Source: Brachycybe producta (taxonomy: Eukaryota > Arthropoda > Diplopoda > Playtdesmida > Andrognathidae). From it: DNA of 64,000 bases. Below are positions 37,428-47,300 of the stretch, in pieces. A model generated the notes under the pieces. That model was given only the letters and a program-made list of their open reading frames with translations, searched no databases and was not told the DNA's origin. The position numbers were made by a program, and so were the translations under genes. Position 1 is the stretch's first letter, and every line of letters starts with the position of its first letter. The stretch lies in the NCBI GenBank assembly GCA_036925085.1, contig JAUPFP010000149.1:81228-145227 (forward strand), written 5' to 3'.

Positions 37428-40400
37428 TTAGGTACCGGACGGCTTCTCTGGCGGTGTCGCGAAAGTGGAGCCCATCCACTCCGCAGCCCACCGACGTGCC
37501 CACCACAAGCACATCTGGGTGTTACGCCACCCAAAACCAGTATCAAAAGCTGTCCCCCTAAGACGGCTTTCCTCCAGGGCTCGGAATTCCTCAAAAGGAA
37601 TATCCTGGAGTTGCGGACGCGTGCGAAGCGTCCGACTTGTTAGGAGGTCTACCAGGGCAACCGCGGGCTCGGTCTCGCACCCTGGTAGAGGCTCAGTAAT
37701 AAACTGTCCAGCCATACCTCCTAAGTCGCATCCCAGCAAACGTTGGATGAATGGGGCTGCACGCCGGGCTAGACGAACTATCCCGGCATCTAGTCCCACC
37801 ACATCCAAAATAGCAAACGTTTGCTGGACCGGATTTACAACCATAATCACCGGAAAACCTCCACAACCAAACGCCACCACATGGCGCATGTTGTACGGCG
37901 GTAGCCTTGCTACCCACGGTTCTGGAAGTGGCTCATCCAGACGGTAGTAACCGTGGTATTGGCAACCCTCCATTCCCGGTTGGTCCTGCCAGAGACCAAG
38001 CCGGTTATTCAGATACACCTCTGCATCTGAATACGGGGGCAATGCGCCAATACGCCGTCCCTCGGCCTCAGGCCTAGGGGAGGTTGACGTTTCAGGTCCT
38101 AGGGTATCGAATACCCCACCGCCATGGACCGGAGAGAAGGATGTACCCCTACTGGGGGTCACGGGGTCACGTTTGGCAGGAACACTAACTCCTGCAACCA
38201 AGGTTCCTTCGCCCCTAGGTGAGGGCAAAGTCACCCGGTGCAGGGTTCCCACCGCTCGAACCCGCAGGCTCGAGACCGCATCCACCTTCGGGGAGGATGG
38301 AGGCGTGCCGACCAAAACGTCGCGCATCGACCTACCATCCATCCGCGCCGCCTCAACGGGACGGGTATGGACCGGTTGACTCCCGGCCGGCGTGCTTGCC
38401 TGAGCACGCCGGGACTCCTCCTTTTCCGCCACGACGCCTCCAGTTTTGGCTCCCTGGCGCCTACTACTGGAGGGTGTCGGACTTCCCTTCCTCTCACGCT
38501 TGGACCTCTTCCGGTCCTTCTTATTTTTCTTTTTCTTCCCGTGAGAGGAAGGTTGACCATGCGTCGGGTCAGACTTAACTGACCCCGACGACTTACTGGG
38601 CCGATCGGGCTTAGGAGGGTGGTTAGCCCCCTTCGCCTTCTCGGACTCCTTCTTCGAAGGTTTTCCGGCCGGAGCCGTACTCTTCTTTGAAGAAGTGCCC
38701 TTAGCCGAAGTGACAGCCGAGGATGACTGTCCGGAAACAAATCTTCCTCGACCATCCCGAAGGAGAGACTTCTCCTTCGGTGCAAGAGTCGGCTGACTCT
38801 TGCCACCAGTCGCTTTGGCTTCCGCACCATGGGCTGGTGCACTGGAAGCCTGCATCGCCTCCCTCTCGGCGATTCGCTTCTGGCCAGCGATGGTCGTGGC
38901 ACTCGCAATAGGCGGGGCACCACGACCGACAGGAGGTTCCCCTGTTTTGAGCGGACTCCGGGCGGGCATTCCCTGCAGGGGAGGGAACTCCGCAGCCCGG
39001 CGCTCAAACTCCTGCCGCTCTCCTGCACCGACCGCACGAGCGATTTGTCGGTGCAGGCTCGCTGCTTGAGCCTGAAGCCGTTTGAGCTTAACCTCTAAGC
39101 TCTCGGGCTTCCGAGGTTCGGAGGCCTTTCCTCGACCTGAGGACCTGGCCTTCTTACCTCTCGAGCTTTCAGCCACTGGTGGGGTGTGAGGGCGGGACCT
39201 CTTTTGTCCCTTACCACCACCACCACTCACAGATTTTCCCATTTTACCGGGAGCGGGTACTGGAGGCTGGGTAGCCTTCTTCTCCGCTCGCCGGTCCCTC
39301 TTCGGGTTGTCCGACCGCCAGCCGGAGGGGCCAGCTACTGCCTCGGGCGGACCCGATCCAGCAGCCGGCTTCTCTGGCCAAGCAGCCCCTGGACAACCTT
39401 CAGGGTGGGCAAGAGTTTCCGCTCGCAGCCCCACAGCAGGCGTGAACTTCTTCAACGCCTCCTCCTTAGCTTTGAGCAGAGCCTCTCTCTCTGCGAGAGC
39501 CTTGGCTCTGGCAGTGATCCGTGCGGCTCCGGACTTTTTCTTGCGCTTCCTTGTGCCGTCCTTCCTCACCTGCACGGTTGGAAACTCCCCGACGAAGCAC
39601 CGACGGTCCCCGACCAGGAAGCCACCTTCCTGGACCATGTCCCGTCTAGCTTCGTCCAACCGATCCAAGCGGTCTTCTTCTTCGGCCAAGGACACAGCCA
39701 CGGCCTCCAAAGACATTGGATCGGCGGGAAGTACTCCGGGGGATCCCGTCCCAGACGGTTTACCCTCGGAGGCCGAACTACTCCCGTCAAACTCCGAAGA
39801 GCCCTCTGAAGAGGTGTTGCGGCTCCGCCACTGCCTTGAGGCGTCCACCACCGAATCAACGGTGGTTTCGACCTCCATCTCCGTGTCAATGACTAAGGAC
39901 GCTCCCAAGGAGACGTCCTCACTGTCTTCGACCACCCTAGACCAATCTAGGAGGTCTCGAACAGACGGAGACCCGGGTTCCGGGGTACTAGCGGTTACCA
40001 CACCAGTAGCCGCTTTCCCACCATCAACACCCGCTTCTGCAGTCTCTCCAACCGGAGAAACTACCGCCGCCACCGACTGAACGGTGGTAGCAGCCGTATC
40101 TCTGGTAGGAGACTGCAGGTATCTGCCCCAGAAGGCTCCGACACCGGTCGGAGTCGACTGGGCAGATGCCGGACCTTCCACGGCCTCTGCCGCCGGGGAA
40201 TCACCAGATTCCACGGTGGCGTCAGCCGTTTCCGGTCCGCCAGATGATGGGGAGCCCTCCGATCCCGACTCCAACAGCCTTGCATCCCCAGGATGCAGCG
40301 GGCTGAGGGAGGGGGACCGTTGGCCACTCCCGTCGCCTTCCTCCTTCTCCTTCTCCGTGATGGGCCTGCGAAAAAGGGACAAAACCGTTAAAAACAAGGT

Positions 40401-41237
40401 TTTACCAAGGAAAAGTGAATTCCACGGACTTTTACCGTGAGAATTCCTGTTTTCACCGTCCAAAGTCGGTAATTCACGGTCATAACCGTGTTTTACCGTC
40501 TTCGTCCGGTGGAAACAACTTTTCCCCCTTTCAGAACCGGTAGAAAGAGTATTCCACGGGTTTTCACCGTGCGAATCGCGGTTTCCACCGTCCAAAGTCG
40601 GTGAACCACGGTAAAAACCATGATTAACCACCTTCGGACGGTGAAAACACCCTTTCACCGAGTTCCGACGGTTGGAAAGGGCATTGCACGGACTTCTACC
40701 GTGCAAAATGCCGTTTTCACCGTCCAAAGTCGGCAACTCACGGTCAAAACCGTGTTTCACCGCCTTCGATCGGTGAAAACCACTCCCTGGCGGGCTTCTA
40801 CCATCCAAACTCTGTCGAACCTGGGCCTTCCCAAGCGAAACGGCGCTCGGACGGGCTGAACCCGCCGGAAAAGTGCTTTCCACAGTGGCTTGGCCTCCAT
40901 GACAACAGTCATGGCGGCGAAACCACTCCCACCACGTGTGTATACGGTCAATGACCGTAAAACACACCGTTAACATATAAAAGAGAACTGCCAACAGGCA
41001 GGAGAAGGAAATACCCTTAGAGGGACTTACTTTTTCAATATTGCCCTCGATTTCCAGCTCTTGGTGGCCTCCTTGACGGTGAATTCTGGTTATTTTTCCT
41101 GAACCACGTGCGGCCGGCGTTTTTTGTTTAAGTTTGTAAACAAAATGGCGCCTAGCCGCCAAATTCACCGTCTTAGCGGCTAATGGCCGTGCAGTAGCGG
41201 CTAAAACGTCATTAGCCGCCTCATGCAGGGTCACCAT
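37428..41237 (-). CDS. Hypothetical disordered gag-like protein, about 1269 aa
   Basis: No family was recognised. An uninterrupted minus-strand frame runs from ATG at 41237 (context tccATGg) to TAA at 37430-37428; an earlier start at 41276 would be GTG and is unlikely in a eukaryote. Residues are numbered from the ATG. Residues 70-291 overlap an intron-like segment with three 44-residue repeats starting FHRxK. Residues 292-550 are rich in Ser, Gly, Glu and Pro. A basic patch (RKDGTRKRKKK) lies near 559-569 and could be a nuclear localisation or RNA-binding signal. A charged helical stretch lies near 575-600. A second likely coiled coil (709-750) ends in AEFPPL. A Lys/Arg-rich tract (GKKKKNKKDRKRSKRERK) lies near 897-915. 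The last 205 residues or so, from about 1064, look globular, with many hydrophobic, Trp and Gly residues. There is no CCHC knuckle, protease DSG/DTG or RT motif. The layout resembles retroelement gag or ORF1 proteins, but that is inference. The correct start or exon structure is unsettled. Confidence 0.55.
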   Translation of the reverse strand: MVTLHEAANDVLAATARPLAAKTVNLAARRHFVYKLKQKTPAARGSGKITRIHRQGGHQELEIEGNIEKVSPSKGISFSCLLAVLFYMLTVCFTVIDRIHTWWEWFRRHDCCHGGQATVESTFPAGSARPSAVSLGKAQVRQSLDGRSPPGSGFHRSKAVKHGFDRELPTLDGENGILHGRSPCNALSNRRNSVKGCFHRPKVVNHGFYRGSPTLDGGNRDSHGENPWNTLSTGSERGKSCFHRTKTVKHGYDRELPTLDGENRNSHGKSPWNSLFLGKTLFLTVLSLFRRPITEKEKEEGDGSGQRSPSLSPLHPGDARLLESGSEGSPSSGGPETADATVESGDSPAAEAVEGPASAQSTPTGVGAFWGRYLQSPTRDTAATTVQSVAAVVSPVGETAEAGVDGGKAATGVVTASTPEPGSPSVRDLLDWSRVVEDSEDVSLGASLVIDTEMEVETTVDSVVDASRQWRSRNTSSEGSSEFDGSSSASEGKPSGTGSPGVLPADPMSLEAVAVSLAEEEDRLDRLDEARRDMVQEGGFLVGDRRCFVGEFPTVQVRKDGTRKRKKKSGAARITARAKALAEREALLKAKEEALKKFTPAVGLRAETLAHPEGCPGAAWPEKPAAGSGPPEAVAGPSGWRSDNPKRDRRAEKKATQPPVPAPGKMGKSVSGGGGKGQKRSRPHTPPVAESSRGKKARSSGRGKASEPRKPESLEVKLKRLQAQAASLHRQIARAVGAGERQEFERRAAEFPPLQGMPARSPLKTGEPPVGRGAPPIASATTIAGQKRIAEREAMQASSAPAHGAEAKATGGKSQPTLAPKEKSLLRDGRGRFVSGQSSSAVTSAKGTSSKKSTAPAGKPSKKESEKAKGANHPPKPDRPSKSSGSVKSDPTHGQPSSHGKKKKNKKDRKRSKRERKGSPTPSSSRRQGAKTGGVVAEKEESRRAQASTPAGSQPVHTRPVEAARMDGRSMRDVLVGTPPSSPKVDAVSSLRVRAVGTLHRVTLPSPRGEGTLVAGVSVPAKRDPVTPSRGTSFSPVHGGGVFDTLGPETSTSPRPEAEGRRIGALPPYSDAEVYLNNRLGLWQDQPGMEGCQYHGYYRLDEPLPEPWVARLPPYNMRHVVAFGCGGFPVIMVVNPVQQTFAILDVVGLDAGIVRLARRAAPFIQRLLGCDLGGMAGQFITEPLPGCETEPAVALVDLLTSRTLRTRPQLQDIPFEEFRALEESRLRGTAFDTGFGWRNTQMCLWWARRWAAEWMGSTFATPPEKPSGT
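40366..41030 (-). other. Intron-like segment inside the long reading frame
   Basis: On the minus strand a consensus donor, AAAAA|GTAAGT, lies at 41031/41030. A strong acceptor, CCCTTTTTCGCAG|G, preceded by TTTTTAAC, ends at 40366. The 665 bp between them hold the 132-bp repeats and a hydrophobic translated stretch with no resemblance to the flanking protein. However, 665 is not a multiple of three. Splicing exactly here would put the upstream ATG frame out of phase with the downstream long frame, and the in-phase upstream frame hits TAA before any ATG. The segment is therefore either a true intron in a non-coding leader or alternative transcript, or coding sequence with chance splice-like sites. 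Confidence 0.45.
40383..40778 (-). repeat. 132-bp tandem repeat, three copies
   Basis: Three diverged units begin at 40778, 40646 and 40514 (minus strand), exactly 132 bp apart. Each carries a CACCG start, the core CCGACTTTGGACGGTG and a CACGG(N7)CCGTG hairpin. Their translation aligns as FHRxKxVxHGxxR...PTLDGxN...HGxxPxNxL. A partial fourth unit may lie just upstream. Because 132 is a multiple of three, an open frame across all copies does not by itself prove coding. The many ACGGT/ACCGT pairs suggest repeated binding sites or a structured RNA. Confidence 0.75.
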
Positions 41238-41243
41238 GGAGAT

Positions 41244-41284
41244 TTCACCGTCGTCTGCCTTTTTAGGGGCAGACACACGGTGAA
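41244..41284 (-). other. Terminal hairpin at the 5' end of the island
   Basis: TTCACCGT (41244-41251) plus GTCTGCC (41253-41259) pairs with GGCAGAC (41268-41274) plus ACGGTGAA (41277-41284). This gives 15 base pairs interrupted only by a 1x2 internal loop, around an 8-base loop. The first ATG of the long frame begins 7 bases inside the stem base, so the hairpin would sit in the leader of a transcript. It could be a structured 5' untranslated region, a retroelement end or an encapsidation-type signal; the role is unknown. Confidence 0.6.
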
Positions 41285-41300
41285 TTCTCCTACACCAACC

Positions 41301-44300
41301 AAGTTAAGTTTGAAATTGAAGTTGAAATTGAAGTTGAAATTGAAGTTGAAATTGAAGTTGAAATTGAAGTTGAAATTGAAGTTGAAATTGAAGTTGAAAT
41401 TGAAGTTGAAATTGAAGTTGAAATTGAAGTTGAAATTGAAGTTGAAATTGAAGTTGAAATTGAAGTTGAAATTGAAGTTGAAATTGAAGTTAAAATTGAA
41501 GTTGAAACTGAAGTTGAAATTGAAGTTGAAATTGAAGTTGAAATTGAAGTTGAAATTTAAGTTGAAATTTAAGTTGAAATTGAAGTTGAAATTGAAGTTA
41601 AAATTGAAGTTGAAACTGAAGTTGAAATTGAAGTTGAAATTGAAGTTGAAATAGAAGTTGAAATTGAAGTTGAAATTGAAGTTGAAATTGAAGTTGAAAT
41701 TGAAGTTGAAATTGAAGTTGAAATTGAAGTTGAAATTGAAGTTGAAATTGAAGTTGAAATTGAAGTTAAAATTGAAGTTGAAACTGAAGTTGAAATTGAA
41801 GTTGAAATTGAAGTTGAAATTGAAGTTGAAATTTAAGTTGAAATTTAAGTTGAAATTGAAGTTGAAAATGAAGTTGAAATTGAAGTTGAAATTGAAGTTG
41901 AAATTGAAGTTGAAATTGAAGTTGAAATTGAAGTTGAAATTGAAGTTGAATTTGAAGTTGAAATTGAAGTTAAAATTGAAGTTGAAACTGAAGTTGAAAT
42001 TGAAGTTAAAATTGAATTTTAAGTTGAAGTTGAAGTTAAAGTTGAAGTTGAAGTTAAATTTGAAGTTGAACTTGAATGTAAAGTTGAAGTTGAAGTTAAG
42101 TTTGAAATTGAAGTTGAAATTGAAGTTGAAATTGAAGTTGAAATTGAAGTTGAAATTGAAGTTGAAGTTGAAGTTGAAATTGAAGTTGAAATTGAAGTTG
42201 AAATTGAAGTTAAAATTGAAGTTTAAGTTTAAGTTAAGGTTAAGGTTAAAGTTGAAGTTGAAGTTGAATTTGAAGTTGAAATTGAAGTTGAAATTGAAGT
42301 TGAATTTGAAGTTAAAATTGAAGTTAAAATTGAATTTTAAGTTGAAGTTGAAGTTAAAGTTGAAGTTGAAGTTAAATTTGAAGTTGAACTTGAATGTAAA
42401 GTTGAAGTTGAAGTTAAGTTTGAAATTGAAGTTGAAATTGAAGTTGAAATTGAAGTTGAAATTGAAGTTGAAGTTGAAGTTGAATTTGAAGTTGAAATTG
42501 AAGTTTAAGTTTAATTGAAGTTAAAGTTGAAGTTGAAGTTCAATTTGAAGTTGAACTTGAAAGTGAAGTTAAAGTTGAAGTTGAAGTTAAGTTGAAGTTG
42601 AAGTTAAGTTTGAAATTGAAGTGGAAGTTGAAATTGAAGTTGAAATTGAAGTTGAAATTGAAGTTGAAATTGAAGTTGAAATTGAAGTTGAAATTGAAGT
42701 TGAAATTGAAGTTGAAATTGAAGTTGAAATTGAAGTTAAAATTGAAGTTGAAACTGAAGTTGAAATTGAAGTTGTAATTGAAGTTGAAATTGAAGTTAAA
42801 ATTGAAGTTGAAATTGATGTCAAAATTGAAGTTGAAGTTGAAATTGAAGTTGAAATTGAAGTTGAAATTGAAGTTGAAATTGAAGTTGAAATTGAAGTTG
42901 AAATTGAAGTTGAAGTTGAAGTTGAATTTGAAGTTGAAATTGAAGTTTAAGTTTAATTGAATTTAAAGTTGAAGTTGAAGTTCAGTTTGAAGTTGAACTT
43001 GAAAGTGAAGTTAAAGTTGAAGTTGAAGTTAAGTTGAAGTTGAAGTTAAGTTTGAAATTGAAGTGGAAGTTGAAATTAAAGTTGAAATTGAAGTTGAAAT
43101 TGAAGTTGAAATTGAAGTTGAAATTGAAGTTGAAATTGAAGTTGAAATTGAAGTTGAAATTGAAGTTGAAATTGAAGTTAAAATTGAAGTTGAAACTGAA
43201 GTTGAAATTGAAGTTGTAATTGAAGTTGAAATTGAAGTTAAAATTGAAGTTGAAATTGATGTTAAAATTGAAGTTGAAGTTGAAGTTGAAATTGAAGTTG
43301 AAATTGAAGTTGATATTGAAGTTGAAATCGAAGTTGAAATTGAAGTCGAAATTGAAATCAAAGTTGATATTGAAGTTAAAATTGAAGTTGAAATTGATGT
43401 TGAAATTGAAGCTGAAATTGAAGTTAAAATTGAAGTTTAAGTTTAAGTTAAGGTTAAGGTTAAAGTTGAAGTTGAAGTTGAATTTGAAGTTGAAATTGAA
43501 GTTGAAATTGAAGTTGAATTTGAAGTTAAAATTGAAGTTAAAATTGAAGTTTAAGTTGAAGTTGAAGTTAAAATTGAAGTTGAAGTTAAATTTGAAGTTG
43601 AACTTGAACGTAAAGTTGAAGTTGAAGTTAAGTTTGAAATTGAAATTGACATTGAACTTGAAGTCGACATTGAAATTGAAGTTGAAATTGAAGTTGAAAT
43701 TGAAGTTGAAATTGAAGTTGAAATTGAAGTTGAAATTGAAGTTGAAATTGAAGTTGAAATTGAAGTTGAAATTGAAGTTGAAATTGAAGTTGAAATTGAA
43801 GTTGAAATTGAAGTTGAAATTGAAGTTGAAATTGAAGTTAAAATTGAAGTTGAAACTGAAGTTGAAATTGAAGTTGAAATTGAATTTGAAATTGAAGTTG
43901 AAATTTAAGTTGAAATTGAAGTTGAAATTGAAGTTGAAAATGAAGTTGAAATTGAAGTTGAAATTGAAGTTGAAATTAAAGTTGAAATTGAAGTTGAAAT
44001 TGAAGTTGAATTTGAAGTTGAAATTGAAGTTAAAATTGAAGTTGAAACTGAAGTTGAAATTGAAGTTAAAATTGAATTTTAAGTTGAAGTTGAAGTTAAA
44101 GTTGAAGTTAAAGTTGAAGTTGAAGTTAAATTTGAAGTTGAACTTGAATGTAAAGTTGAAGTTGAAGTTAAGTTTGAAATTGAAGTTGAAATTGAAGTTG
44201 AAATTGAAGTTGAAATTGAAGTTGAAATTGAAGTTGAAGTTGAAGTTGAAATTGAAGTTGAAATTGAAGTTGAAATTGAAGTTAAAATTGAAGTTTAAGT

Positions 44301-47300
44301 TTAAGTTAAGGTTAAGGTTAAAGTTGAAGTTGAAGTTAAATTTGAAGTTGAACTTGAATGTAAAGTTGAAGTTGAAGTTAAGTTTGAAATTGAAGTTGAA
44401 ATTGAAGTTGAAATTGAAGTTGAAATTGAAGTTGAAATTGAAGTTGAAATTGAAGTTGAAATTGAAGTTGAAAATGAAGTTGAAATTGAAGTTGAATTGA
44501 AGTTGAAATTGAAGTTGAAATAGAAGTTGTAATTGAAGTTGAAATTGAAGTTGAAATTGAAGTTGAAATTGAAGTTGAAATTGAAGTTGAAATTGAAGTT
44601 GAAATTGAAGTTGAAATTGAAGTTGAAATTGAAGTTAAAATTGAAGTTGAAACTGAAGTTGAAATTGAAGTTGAAATTGAAGTTGAAATTGAAGTTGAAA
44701 TTTAAGTTGAAATTTAAGTTGAAATTGAAGTTGAAAATGAAGTTGAAATTGAAGTTGAAATTGAAGTTGAAATTGAAGTTGAAATTGAAGTTGAAATTGA
44801 AGTTGAAATTGAAGTTGAAATTGAAGTTGAAATTGAAGTTGAAATTGAAGTTGAAATTGAAGTTAAAATTGAAGTTGAAACTGAAGTTGAAATTGAAGTT
44901 GAAATTGAAGTTGAAATTGAAGTTGAAATTTAAGTTGAAATTGAAGTTGAAATTGAAGTTGAAAATGAAGTTGAAATTGAAGTTGAAATTGAAGTTGAAA
45001 TTGAAGTTGAAATTGAAGTTGAAATTGAAGTTGAAATTGAAGTTGAATTTGAAGTTGAAATTGAAGTTAAAATTGAAGTTGAAACTGAAGTTGAAATTGA
45101 AGTTAAAATTGAATTTTAAGTTGAAGTTGAAGTTAAAGTTGAAGTTAAAGTTGAAGTTGAAGTTAAATTTGAAGTTGAACTTGAATGTAAAGTTGAAGTT
45201 GAAGTTAAGTTTGAAATTGAAGTTGAAATTGAAGTTGAAATTGAAGTTGAAATTGAAGTTGAAATTGAAGTTGAAGTTGAAGTTGAAATTGAAGTTGAAA
45301 TTGAAGTTGAAATTGAAGTTAAAATTGAAGTTTAAGTTTAAGTTAAGGTTAAGGTTAAAGTTGAAGTTGAAGTTAAATTTGAAGTTGAACTTGAATGTAA
45401 AGTTGAAGTTGAAGTTAAGTTTGAAATTGAAGTTGAAATTGAAGTTGAAATTGAAGTTGAAATTGAAGTTGAAATTGAAGTTGAAATTGAAGTTGAAATT
45501 GAAGTTGAAAATGAAGTTGAAATTGAAGTTGAAATTGAAGTTGAAATTGAAGTTGAAATAGAAGTTGAAATTGAAGTTGAAATTGAAGTTGAAATTGAAG
45601 TTGAAATTGAAGTTGAAATTGAAGTTGAAATTGAAGTTGAAATTGAAGTTGAAATTGAAGTTGAAATTGAAGTTAAAATTGAAGTTGAAACTGAAGTTGA
45701 AATTGAAGTTGAAATTGAAGTTGAAATTGAAGTTGAAATTTAAGTTGAAATTTAAGTTGAAATTGAAGTTGAAAATGAAGTTGAAATTGAAGTTGAAATT
45801 GAAGTTGAAATTGAAGTTGAAATTGAAGTTGAAATTGAAGTGAAATTGAAGTTGAATTTGAAGTTGAAATTGAAGTTAAAATTGAAGTTGAAACTGAAGT
45901 TGAAATTGAAGTTAAAATTGAATTTTAAGTTGAAGTTGAAGTTAAAGTTGAAGTTGAAGTTAAATTTGAAGTTGAACTTGAATGTAAAGTTGAAGTTGAA
46001 GTTAAGTTTGAAATTGAAGTTGAAATTGAAGTTGAAATTGAAGTTGAAATTGAAGTTGAAGTTGAAGTTGAATTTGAAGTTGAAATTGAAGTTTAAGTTT
46101 AATTGAAGTTAAAGTTGAAGTTGAAGTTCAATTTGAAGTTGAACTTGAAAGTGAAGTTAAAGTTGAAGTTGAAGTTAAGTTGAAGTTGAAGTTAAGTTTG
46201 AAATTGAAGTGGAAGTTGAAATTGAAGTTGAAATTGAAGTTGAAATTGAAGTTGAAATTGAAGTTGAAATTGAAGTTGAAATTGAAGTTGAAATTGAAGT
46301 TGAAATTGAAGTTGAAATTGAAGTTAAAATTGAAGTTGAAACTGAAGTTGAAATTGAAGTTGTAATTGAAGTTGAAATTGAAGTTAAAATTGAAGTTGAA
46401 ATTGATGTCAAAATTGAAGTTGAAGTTGAAATTGAAGTTGAAATTGAAGTTGAAATTGAAGTTGAAATTGAAGTTGAAATTGAAGTTGAAATTGAAGTTG
46501 AAGTTGAAGTTGAATTTGAAGTTGAAATTGAAGTTGAAATTGAAGTTGAAATAGAAGTTGAAATTGAAGTTGAAATTGAAGTTGAAATTGAAGTTGAAAT
46601 TGAAGTTGAAATTGAAGTTGAAATTGAAGTTGAAATTGAAGTTGAAATTGAAGTTGAAATTGAAGTTAAAATTGAAGTTGAAACTGAAGTTGAAATTGAA
46701 GTTGAAATTGAAGTTGAAATTGAAGTTGAAATTTAAGTTGAAATTTAAGTTGAAATTGAAGTTGAAAATGAAGTTGAAATTGAAGTTGAAATTGAAGTTG
46801 AAATTGAAGTTGAAATTGAAGTTGAAATTGAAGTTGAAATTGAAGTTGAATTTGAAGTTGAAATTGAAGTTAAAATTGAAGTTGAAACTGAAGTTGAAAT
46901 TGAAGTTAAAATTGAATTTTAAGTTGAAGTTGAAGTTAAAGTTGAAGTTGAAGTTAAATTTGAAGTTGAACTTGAATGTAAAGTTGAAGTTGAAGTTAAG
47001 TTTGAAATTGAAGTTGAAATTGAAGTTGAAATTGAAGTTGAAATTGAAGTTGAAGTTGAAGTTGAATTTGAAGTTGAAATTGAAGTTTAAGTTTAATTGA
47101 AGTTAAAGTTGAAGTTGAAGTTCAATTTGAAGTTGAACTTGAAAGTGAAGTTAAAGTTGAAGTTGAAGTTAAGTTGAAGTTGAAGTTAAGTTTGAAATTG
47201 AAGTGGAAGTTGAAATTGAAGTTGAAATTGAAGTTGAAATTGAAGTTGAAATTGAAGTTGAAATTGAAGTTGAAATTGAAGTTGAAATTGAAGTTGAAAT

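Larger units (their letters stand above)
36549..41300 (-). mobile_element. GC-rich island inserted in satellite; candidate mobile element
   Basis: This 4752-bp segment is the only non-repetitive DNA in the window and is much richer in G+C than its surroundings. It is flanked by AAGTT on both sides (36544-36548 and 41301-41305). Removing the island with one AAGTT restores a normal satellite junction, which fits a 5-bp target-site duplication, although AAGTT is very common in this satellite. In minus orientation the 3' end reads CGTTACA, part of a terminal hairpin, and the 5' end carries another hairpin. There is one long minus-strand reading frame and an AATAAA signal. I see no long direct or inverted terminal repeats and no polymerase, integrase or transposase. 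It may be a non-autonomous or truncated retroelement, an unknown element class, or a host gene moved into the array. Confidence 0.55.

Noticed and set aside
38231-40080. Opposite-strand and alternate-frame reading frames in the island (for example 39307-40080 + and 38231-39037 -)
   Set aside because: They overlap the long frame, have compositions expected from GC-rich sequence read in the wrong frame, and show no recognisable domain.
40976-40983. TATAAAAG on the + strand as a promoter element
   Set aside because: It points away from the long minus-strand frame, lies in the intron-like segment, and has no supporting downstream + strand gene.
41238-41276. Upstream extension of the long frame to 41276
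   Set aside because: The first codon would be GTG, and the extension lies in the terminal hairpin; a eukaryotic start at the ATG at 41237 is more plausible.
36549-41300. Complete LTR retrotransposon
   Set aside because: The TGTAACG...CGTTACA end is suggestive, but no matching long direct repeat was found at the other end, and protease, reverse transcriptase and integrase are absent.
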